The notes below the pieces were generated by a model that saw only the letters and a program-made list of their open reading frames with translations, made no database searches and was not told where the DNA came from. This document shows, in pieces, positions 1-6,030 of a stretch of 39,424 nt of DNA. Within the stretch, counting starts at the first letter, position 1, and each line of letters begins with the position of its first letter. Where the stretch lies: positions 1 to 39,424 of the forward strand of contig NZ_CAJYTI010000004.1 in assembly GCF_913777625.1 (NCBI RefSeq). The letters run 5' to 3'. The stretch is from an uncultured Sphingomonas sp. GTDB lineage: Bacteria > Pseudomonadota > Alphaproteobacteria > Sphingomonadales > Sphingomonadaceae. The position numbers were made by a program, and so were the translations under genes.

Positions 1-38
1 GCATACATGATGATGCTCTCGAGCGGCATCATGTATGC
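1..38. repeat. 38-nt near-perfect inverted repeat over the first start codons
   Basis: Positions 1-12 (GCATACATGATG) are the exact reverse complement of 27-38. The inner part can also pair (15-18 GCTC with 21-24 GAGC), so almost the whole 38 nt could fold into one hairpin. It covers every candidate ATG (7, 10, 13 and 31) of the first small gene. It begins at the window edge, so the arms may be longer. Its role is unknown: start-codon sequestration, a regulator site or a repeat remnant are all possible. Confidence 0.6.
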
Positions 39-210
39 CGTCGCCGCGGTGTTCTGCGTGATCGGCGCCGGGCTGCTGCTCGCACTCGCCCGTCCGCGGA
101 CGGCGGGACAGGTCTATGCCTTTCGCATGATCGGCATCATGGCGCTGTCCGGCGGCGTCGTGCTGGCGATGAGCGCGACCGCCATGTGGCAGTGGAGTGT
201 CGAAGGATGA
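7..210 (+). CDS. Small membrane protein of unknown function (possibly cut at the left edge)
   Basis: The frame encodes up to 67 residues with two hydrophobic segments, about residues 9-28 and 41-60, so a small inner-membrane protein is likely. I do not recognise a family. The start is uncertain: ATGs occur at 7, 10, 13 and 31, no ribosome binding site can be judged because only six bases precede the first, and the frame is open to the window edge. The stop TGA overlaps the ATG of the next small gene (ATGA at 207-210), which indicates co-translation. Both small genes precede the ribonucleotide reductase small subunit gene. No function can be inferred beyond membrane location. Confidence 0.6.
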   Translation: MMMLSSGIMYAVAAVFCVIGAGLLLALARPRTAGQVYAFRMIGIMALSGGVVLAMSATAMWQWSVEG

Positions 211-380
211 GCCCGGCCCTGCCGCTCTTGTTCGCTGGTGTCGCCGCGGCGATGTTCGGGGCCGGTGTGTCCTCGCGCCGTTCGCCTGAGCGCAACCAAG
301 ACCCCCGGCTCCTCTTCGTGGCGGGCGGGTTATTCCTGCTCGCCGCTTTCGCCTTCCTTCTTTCCTATCTTTTCGCCTGA
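207..380 (+). CDS. Small two-helix membrane protein of unknown function
   Basis: A 57-residue protein starting at the ATG that overlaps the upstream stop (ATGA, 207-210). A GGAG at 194-197 sits at a sensible distance, which is why this start is preferred to the in-frame ATG at 186. It has an N-terminal hydrophobic stretch (about residues 4-18), a short charged loop containing RRSPERNQD, and a second hydrophobic stretch ending in LLSYLFA. The topology is a helical hairpin. Only 19 bp separate it from nrdB, so the two small genes and nrdB are probably one transcript. Family and function are not recognised. Confidence 0.6.
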   Translation: MSPALPLLFAGVAAAMFGAGVSSRRSPERNQDPRLLFVAGGLFLLAAFAFLLSYLFA

Positions 381-399
381 TCGTTTCGGAGTAACCCCC

Positions 400-1452
400 A
401 TGTCCCTCACCTCCGCCCGCAAGACCTACAAGCCCTTCGAATACCCTTGGGCTTATGAATTCTGGAAGCGCCAGCAGCAGATCCACTGGATGCCCGAGGA
501 AGTGCCGCTGGGCGAGGATTGCCGCGACTGGGCGCAGAAGCTGACCGATCACGAGCGCAATCTGCTCACCCAGATCTTCCGCTTCTTCACCCAGGCCGAC
601 GTCGAGGTGCAGGACTGCTACCACGAGAAATACGGCCGCGTATTCAAGCCGACCGAGATCAAGATGATGCTCGCCGCCTTCTCGAACATGGAGACGGTGC
701 ACATCGCGGCATACAGCCACCTGCTCGACACGATCGGCATGCCCGAGACCGAATACAGCGCCTTCCTCCAGTACAAGGAGATGAAGGACAAGCACGACTA
801 TCTCGCCACCTTCGGCGTCGATACCGACGAGGACATCGCCAAGACGCTGGCGATGTTCGGCGGCTTCACCGAGGGGCTGCAGCTGTTCGCCAGCTTCGCG
901 ATGCTGATGAACTTCCCGCGCTTCAACAAGATGAAGGGCATGGGCCAGATCGTCACCTGGTCGATCCGCGACGAGAGCCTGCACTGCGAAGGCATCATCA
1001 AGCTGTTCCACACCTTCTGTAAGGAACGGAACTGCATGACGCCGAGCGTGCGCGACGACATTCTGGACATGTGCCAGAAGACCGTGCGCATCGAGGACGC
1101 GTTCATCGATCTCGTCTTCGAAATGGGCCCGGTGAACGGCATGACGCCGAAGGACATCAAGAAATATGTCCGCTTCATCGCCGACTGGCGCCTGGGCCAG
1201 CTGGGCCTCAAGCCGATCTACATGATCGACGAGCACCCCCTGCCCTGGCTCGCCCCGCTGCTCAACGGCGTGGAACACGCCAATTTCTTCGAGACGCGGG
1301 CGACCGAATATTCGAAGGCGGCGACGCGCGGCAACTGGAACGAGGTGTGGGACAGCTTCGACAAGCGCCGCCAGGCCAAGACCAGCACCATCGCCAACGA
1401 GGATGCGCTCGAAGGCGACATGTTCGCCAAGGCCGGCATCGCCGCGGAGTAA
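400..1452 (+). CDS. nrdB: Class I ribonucleoside-diphosphate reductase, beta (radical) subunit
   Basis: The small subunit of aerobic ribonucleotide reductase. It houses the metal centre and tyrosyl radical used by the alpha subunit to make deoxyribonucleotides in the cytoplasm. The 350-residue protein shows the full ligand set: D67, E98 and H101 (in METVHIAAY), E158 (FTEGLQ), and E192 and H195 (DESLH). The radical tyrosine is Y105, exactly seven residues after E98, as in E. coli NrdB (E115/Y122). The ATG at 400 is chosen because the family N-terminus begins here and a GGAG (388-391) lies upstream; the longer open frame from 238 is not protein-like before this point. The alpha subunit gene is not in the window and may lie to the left. 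A repeat-rich intergenic region follows. Confidence 0.96.
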   Translation: MSLTSARKTYKPFEYPWAYEFWKRQQQIHWMPEEVPLGEDCRDWAQKLTDHERNLLTQIFRFFTQADVEVQDCYHEKYGRVFKPTEIKMMLAAFSNMETVHIAAYSHLLDTIGMPETEYSAFLQYKEMKDKHDYLATFGVDTDEDIAKTLAMFGGFTEGLQLFASFAMLMNFPRFNKMKGMGQIVTWSIRDESLHCEGIIKLFHTFCKERNCMTPSVRDDILDMCQKTVRIEDAFIDLVFEMGPVNGMTPKDIKKYVRFIADWRLGQLGLKPIYMIDEHPLPWLAPLLNGVEHANFFETRATEYSKAATRGNWNEVWDSFDKRRQAKTSTIANEDALEGDMFAKAGIAAE

Positions 1453-1466
1453 GCCGGACGACCCTT

Positions 1467-1590
1467 TCCTCCCCCGCCAGGGGGAGGTGTCAGGCGGCAG
1501 CCTGACGGAGGGGGAGGATGCCAGACCGGTAGCGGCTGGCCTCCTCCCCCTCCGTCGCCTTTGGCGCCACCTCTCCCTTGCGGGGGAGGA
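1467..1590. repeat. Inverted pair of a GC-rich dispersed palindromic (REP-like) element
   Basis: Two related units of about 50 bp, 1467-1518 and 1542-1590, face each other. The outer ends match perfectly (TCCTCCCCCGC at 1467-1477 with its complement at 1580-1590), as do the inner ends (GGAGGGGGAGGA at 1507-1518 with 1542-1553). Each unit also has internal self-complementarity. This resembles the short palindromic repeats scattered between genes in sphingomonads. In RNA it would form a very stable stem-loop just after the nrdB stop and could end or protect that transcript. No T-run follows, so it is not a classical terminator. Confidence 0.75.
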
Positions 1591-1625
1591 TGAAAGCGGC
1601 ATCAAATCCCCTTGCCCCTCGGACA

Positions 1626-1673
1626 TTCGCGAGCAACAATGTTGCCCGAACGAAGCGCTTTCTTGCTCGCGAA
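1626..1673. repeat. 11-bp perfect inverted repeat upstream of the M61 peptidase gene
   Basis: TTCGCGAGCAA at 1626-1636 is the exact reverse complement of 1663-1673, with a 26-nt spacer. Inside the spacer edge, CAACA-a-TGTTG (1634-1644) is a second near-palindrome. The structure lies between the GC-rich repeat pair and the presumed ribosome binding site of the M61 gene, so it sits in a promoter or 5' leader. It could be an operator or an RNA hairpin. Confidence 0.5.
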
Positions 1674-1697
1674 CATCCGAAAAAAGGGGTCATCATC

Positions 1698-3587
1698 TTG
1701 GTTCGTGCCATCTCGCTCGCCGGCTTGCTGCTGGCCACGACTGCGCCCGTGCTCGCGCAGAACTCCGCGCCCCAGCCGACGCCGATCGTCGACACGATCC
1801 CCGCCGCGCGCGACATCGCCTATCCCGGCACGCTGAAGGTCGACATCGACGCGACCGATACGATGCGCGGCATCTTCCGGGTGCGCGAGACGATCCCCGT
1901 CGCCAAGAGCGGCCGCCTGACGCTGCTCTTCCCCGAATGGCTGCCCGGCAAGCACGGCCCCCGCGGCGAGATCGAGAAGCTGGCGGGCCTGCAGATCAAG
2001 GCCAACGGCAAGCGCCTGCCCTGGACGCGCGACACCGTCGACGTGTTCGCCTTCCATGTCGACGTGCCGGCAGGTGCCAAGGCGATCGAGGCCGAGTTCC
2101 AGTTCGTCTCCGCGACCGACGGCAACCAGGGCCGCATCGTGATGACGCCCGAGATGATGAGCCTGCAGTTCAACTCGCTCAGCCTCTATCCGGCCGGCTA
2201 TTTCACCCGCCGCATCCCGATCCAGGCGACGGTGAAGTATCCCGAGGGCTGGACCGCCGCCGGCGCGGTGCCGGCCAAGGTGAACGGCGCGACCTATGCC
2301 TATGAGACCACCAGCTACGAGATCCTGATGGATTCGCCGGTGATCGCGGGGCGTTATTACCGCAAGTTCCCGCTGTCCGAGCGCGTGACGCTCGACGTCG
2401 TGGCGGACAGCCCCGACGAGCTCGAGGCCAAGCCCGAGCAGATCGACGCGCACAAGCGCCTCGTCGAACAGGCGGTGAAGACCTTCGGCGCCCAGCATTA
2501 CGATCACTATCACTTCCTCCTGTCGATCAGCGACAAGATGGGCGGCATCGGTCTCGAGCATCACCGCAGCTCCGAAGATGGCGTGGGCCCGGGCTATTTC
2601 ACCAAATGGGCCGAGCAGGCGGGCGCGCGGAACCTGCTGCCGCACGAATATACCCATAGCTGGGACGGCAAGTATCGCCGCGGCGCCGAGCTGTGGACGC
2701 CGGACTTCCGCACGCCGATGCGCGACCAGTCACTGTGGGTGTATGAGGGCCAGACCCAGTTCTGGGGTTATGTGTTCCAGGCGCGGTCGGGCCTGGTCTC
2801 CAAGGAAGAGACGCTGGAGGGCTATGCGGGCATCGCGGCCAGCCTCGACAATCGCGCCGGCCGCCAGTGGCGCCCGATGATCGACACCACCAACGACCCG
2901 ATCATCACCGCCCGCGCACCCAAGGGCTGGACCAGCTGGCAGCGCAGCGAGGACTATTACAACGAGGGCCTGCTGGTGTGGATGGAGGTCGATTCGATCC
3001 TCCGCGAGCAGAGCAAGGGCACCAAGTCGATCGACGATTTCGCCCGCGCCTTCTTCGGCGGCCGCGACGGCGATTATGGCGAGGTGACCTACAGCTTCGA
3101 CGACGTGGTGAAGACGCTGGAAGGCATCCAGCCCTATGATTGGCGGGGCCTGCTCACCGCTCGCCTGCACGACGTGTCCGAGCATGCGCCGCTCAAGGGA
3201 TTCGAGCGCAACGGCTACAAGCTCGTCTATACCGATGTGCCGAACAAGATGGGCCGCCCGGGCACGGCGGACCTCAGCTATTCGCTGGGCCTTGCCGTCG
3301 GCAAGAAGGGCATCCTGGGCGTGATGTGGGACGGCCCGGCGTTCAAGGCCGGCATCACCGTCGCCGACGAGATCGTCGCGGTGAACGGCCGTGCCTATGC
3401 GACCGAGGCGCTGATCAATGCGGTGAAGGCCGCCAAGGGCACCAAGGCGCCGATCCGGTTAACCCTGAAACGGGACGACAGTTACCGGGAGGTTAGCATC
3501 GACTATCATGACGGGCTGCGCTATCCGCACCTCGTCAAGACGGTCGAAGGAGAGGCTGGCCTCGACAAGCTGCTGCAAGCCCGCTGA
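1698..3587 (+). CDS. Secreted M61-family metallopeptidase (glycyl aminopeptidase type) with C-terminal PDZ domain
   Basis: A zinc peptidase of the M61 family, expected in the periplasm and to cleave N-terminal glycine or alanine from peptides. With a TTG start at 1698 the 629-residue product opens with a textbook signal peptide (VRAISLAGLLLATTAPVLAQ, first residue read as Met). A run of A and G at about 1681-1689 supplies the ribosome binding site. The in-frame ATG at 1590 lies inside the palindromic repeat and would add 36 un-protein-like residues, so it is rejected. The zinc motif HEYTH is at about residues 316-320 and the third ligand Glu at about 350 (LWVYEGQTQ). An N-terminal M61 beta domain precedes it, and a PDZ-like segment (AGITVADEIVAVNG) is near the end. 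Specificity is inferred from the family. Confidence 0.9.
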   Translation: MVRAISLAGLLLATTAPVLAQNSAPQPTPIVDTIPAARDIAYPGTLKVDIDATDTMRGIFRVRETIPVAKSGRLTLLFPEWLPGKHGPRGEIEKLAGLQIKANGKRLPWTRDTVDVFAFHVDVPAGAKAIEAEFQFVSATDGNQGRIVMTPEMMSLQFNSLSLYPAGYFTRRIPIQATVKYPEGWTAAGAVPAKVNGATYAYETTSYEILMDSPVIAGRYYRKFPLSERVTLDVVADSPDELEAKPEQIDAHKRLVEQAVKTFGAQHYDHYHFLLSISDKMGGIGLEHHRSSEDGVGPGYFTKWAEQAGARNLLPHEYTHSWDGKYRRGAELWTPDFRTPMRDQSLWVYEGQTQFWGYVFQARSGLVSKEETLEGYAGIAASLDNRAGRQWRPMIDTTNDPIITARAPKGWTSWQRSEDYYNEGLLVWMEVDSILREQSKGTKSIDDFARAFFGGRDGDYGEVTYSFDDVVKTLEGIQPYDWRGLLTARLHDVSEHAPLKGFERNGYKLVYTDVPNKMGRPGTADLSYSLGLAVGKKGILGVMWDGPAFKAGITVADEIVAVNGRAYATEALINAVKAAKGTKAPIRLTLKRDDSYREVSIDYHDGLRYPHLVKTVEGEAGLDKLLQAR

Positions 3588-3623
3588 GACGGGCGGAGCC
3601 GCCAACCAAGGTTTAGAGAGCAT

Positions 3624-4163
3624 ATGCGCATCGATCTGATTCCTGTCGGGGACGATCCCCCCAACAACCTGAACGTCGTCATCGAAGTGCCGGTGGGCGG
3701 CGAACCGGTGAAGTATGAGTTCGACAAGGCGAGCGGCGCACTGTTCGTCGATCGCATCCTGCACACGCCGATGCGCTACCCGGCGAACTATGGCTTCGTG
3801 CCGCACACGCTGTCGCCCGACGGCGACCCGCTCGACGCGCTCGTCATCGCCCGCTCGCCTTTCGTGCCGGGCTGTGTGGTGCGTGCGCGCCCGATCGCGG
3901 TGCTGAAGCTGGAAGACGAAGCCGGCGGCGACGAGAAGCTCGTCTGCGTGCCGGTCGACAGCACCTTCCCTTATTATTCGGACGTCGATGAGCGTTCGGA
4001 CCTGCCGACGATCGTGCTCCAGCAGATCGAGCACTTCTTCACGCACTACAAGGACCTGGAGTCCGAGAAGTGGGTGCGGATCGGCAATTGGGGCGATGCC
4101 GCCGAAGCGCGCCAGATCGTCCTCGAGGCGATCGAGGCCGCGAAGAAGGCCAAGGCAGCCTGA
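3624..4163 (+). CDS. ppa: Inorganic pyrophosphatase (family I)
   Basis: Hydrolyses pyrophosphate to phosphate in the cytoplasm, pulling biosynthetic reactions forward. The 179-residue length is typical of bacterial family I enzymes. The signature DGDPLDALV is at residues 66-74 with the metal-binding Asp residues 66, 68 and 71. The substrate-binding elements EVPVGGEPVKYEFDK (from residue 21) and MRYPANYGFVP (from residue 50) are intact. The ATG at 3624 is preceded by AGAGAG. It follows the M61 gene by 36 bp and precedes a DUF1345 gene by 8 bp, so co-transcription with the latter is likely. Nothing unusual is seen. Confidence 0.97.
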   Translation: MRIDLIPVGDDPPNNLNVVIEVPVGGEPVKYEFDKASGALFVDRILHTPMRYPANYGFVPHTLSPDGDPLDALVIARSPFVPGCVVRARPIAVLKLEDEAGGDEKLVCVPVDSTFPYYSDVDERSDLPTIVLQQIEHFFTHYKDLESEKWVRIGNWGDAAEARQIVLEAIEAAKKAKAA

Positions 4164-4171
4164 ACGGGAAA

Positions 4172-4828
4172 TTGCGGCGGCGTGGGGCGCGACCCCGGGG
4201 GGTCGGCAACGTCCTCGCGCCGCCGCGTTTCCTCGCCTTTGCGGTGGCGACGCTCGCGGCAGGCGTTTTCCTGGTGCCGCAGTTCGGCATCCGGATGGGG
4301 GCGATGCTCGCCTTCGACATCGGCGCGGCGCTGTTCCTCGCGCTGTGCATTCCGATGCTCAAGCACCAGTCCGATGCGATGCGGCGCTCGGCCTGCAACA
4401 ACGATGCGAACCGGCTGGTGCTGCTCGGCATCACCGGCGCCGTCACCATCATCATCCTGATCGCCATCGCCAGCGAGCTGATGGAGCGCAAGGCGCCCCA
4501 GCCCGCGCAGCTTGGCCTGATCATCGGCACGCTCGCGCTCAGCTGGACGTTCAGCAACGGCGTCTACGCGCTGCACTACGCCCATCTCTTCTACACCGAG
4601 GCGCCGGGCGGCCGCGACAAGGGCGGGCTGGAATTCCCGAAGACGCCCGAGCCCAATTACTGGGACTTCATCTACTTCGCCTTCTGCCTGGGGATGACCT
4701 TCCAGACGAGCGACGTATCGGTCACCACGCGGCAGCTGCGCCGGGTGGTGACGCTGCACTGTCTCGCAGCCTTTGTGTTCAACTTGGGCGTGGTGGCCTT
4801 CACGATCAACGTTCTCGGCGGTAGTTGA
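4172..4828 (+). CDS. DUF1345 family integral membrane protein
   Basis: An inner-membrane protein of the uncharacterised DUF1345 family. The strongest evidence is the C-terminal half: an ALHYAHLFY helix, a GGLEFP-x-PNYWDFIYFAF segment and GMTFQTSDV, which recur in the family. About five transmembrane helices are visible, starting near FLAFAVATLAAGVFLV. No ATG lies near the start. The TTG at 4172, eight bases after the ppa stop, gives 218 residues with a basic N-terminus (MRRRGARPRG) before the first helix, which fits the positive-inside rule. The open frame extends further upstream into ppa, but that part is a shadow. Biochemical role unknown; coupling to ppa looks positional only. Confidence 0.8.
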   Translation: MRRRGARPRGVGNVLAPPRFLAFAVATLAAGVFLVPQFGIRMGAMLAFDIGAALFLALCIPMLKHQSDAMRRSACNNDANRLVLLGITGAVTIIILIAIASELMERKAPQPAQLGLIIGTLALSWTFSNGVYALHYAHLFYTEAPGGRDKGGLEFPKTPEPNYWDFIYFAFCLGMTFQTSDVSVTTRQLRRVVTLHCLAAFVFNLGVVAFTINVLGGS

Positions 4829-4869
4829 GCGGGCGGGCGTCCGCCCGATACCAGCCTGCCGGAGAAGCC

Positions 4870-6012
4870 ATGTTCCGTGTCGCCGCCCTCGCGCTTGCCG
4901 CGCTGCTCGCGCCTGCCGCCGCTGCCCAGACCAACGACAAGTTCGTGGTCGCCGGCCTCACCGACGGCATCTGGCTGAAGGGCGACCTCCATGTCCATTC
5001 GCGGCACAGCAAGGATTCGACCAACCATAGCGAGGCACGGATCATCGCCGACGCCGAACGTGCGGGCTTCGACTTCCTGCTGATCAGCGACCACGACAAC
5101 CATGTGAACGGCGACACCGCGCACACCACATGGAGCGACCCCGAATTTCACTCGGACAAGCTGCTGCTGCTCTACGGCGCCGAATGGACCACCGTGCGCG
5201 GCCATGCCGTGATTCTCTCGGCCAAGCCCTATGATCACCAGAAGCTGTTCGATATCCGCGATGCGCGCGACGTGCAGGTGCAGAAGGTAAAGGACGGGCT
5301 CGGCGTCCACCTCTCGGCCAACCACCCGACCAACAAGGATCATTTCGGCTATTCCTACGACATGGTCGATTCGATCGAGGTGTGGAACACCGTCCGCTGG
5401 GCGCCGAACAAATCGAACCTGATGGTGTGGGACGACATGCTGAGCTCGGGCCGCAAGATCGCCGCGCGCGGCGGCAGCGATTCGCACCACGGCACCGTGC
5501 CCGGCGACACCACGCCCCAGGCGCTGGAGGCGACCGCCAACAATGTCGGCACGCCGACCACCTGGGTGTTCGCGCCCGCCCGCACCCGCGAGGCGGTGAT
5601 CGCCGCGATCGGCCGCGGCCGCGCCTCGATCAGCGCCAACCCCTACGCCCCGCGCGTCGAGCTGACCGCGGACGTGAACGGCGACGGCAAGGCCGACATG
5701 ATGATGGGCGACAATGCCAAGGCCCCCGCCGGCCCGGTGCGCTTCACCGTACGCCTGTCGGGCAAGCGCGAGGACGGCGCCTACCATGTCCGCGTCGTCA
5801 AGAATGGCGATCCGTTCGCCATGCTCGACATCGGCGCGGACGGCACGGTGGGCTTCACCGATACGCCCGATGCCAAGGGCCGCAGCTATTACCGCGTCGA
5901 GGTAGAGGGGCCGCAGACGCCCTATCCCGGCGTCGACAATTTCCCCAAGGTCGCCGGGCCGATGGTCGCCATCTCCAACCCGATCTTCTTCAACTTCGAC
6001 CCGAAGTTCTGA
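4870..6012 (+). CDS. Secreted PHP-domain metallohydrolase (CehA/McbA family)
   Basis: A 380-residue protein with an N-terminal signal peptide (MFRVAALALAALLAPAAAAQ) and a PHP-type metal-binding fold: DLHVHS with H41 and H43, ISDHD at residues 72-76, and the later SANHP and GGSDSHHG motifs. CehA/McbA proteins include carbaryl hydrolase, but most members have unknown substrates, so only a periplasmic phosphoesterase or hydrolase role is safe. The start at 4870 is chosen because GGAGAAG precedes it directly and the signal peptide begins there. The C-terminal part (after about residue 260) is beta-rich, with a calcium-loop-like DVNGDGKAD. It converges on the GH31 gene with 18 bp between the stops. 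Confidence 0.85.
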   Translation: MFRVAALALAALLAPAAAAQTNDKFVVAGLTDGIWLKGDLHVHSRHSKDSTNHSEARIIADAERAGFDFLLISDHDNHVNGDTAHTTWSDPEFHSDKLLLLYGAEWTTVRGHAVILSAKPYDHQKLFDIRDARDVQVQKVKDGLGVHLSANHPTNKDHFGYSYDMVDSIEVWNTVRWAPNKSNLMVWDDMLSSGRKIAARGGSDSHHGTVPGDTTPQALEATANNVGTPTTWVFAPARTREAVIAAIGRGRASISANPYAPRVELTADVNGDGKADMMMGDNAKAPAGPVRFTVRLSGKREDGAYHVRVVKNGDPFAMLDIGADGTVGFTDTPDAKGRSYYRVEVEGPQTPYPGVDNFPKVAGPMVAISNPIFFNFDPKF

Positions 6013-6030
6013 CCGCGCGGGGTGGCGCGA

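Noticed and set aside
1590..1697. N-terminal extension of the M61 peptidase from ATG 1590
   Set aside because: The ATG falls at the end of a palindromic repeat, the extra residues cross an inverted repeat, and they would place the signal peptide 36 residues inside the protein.
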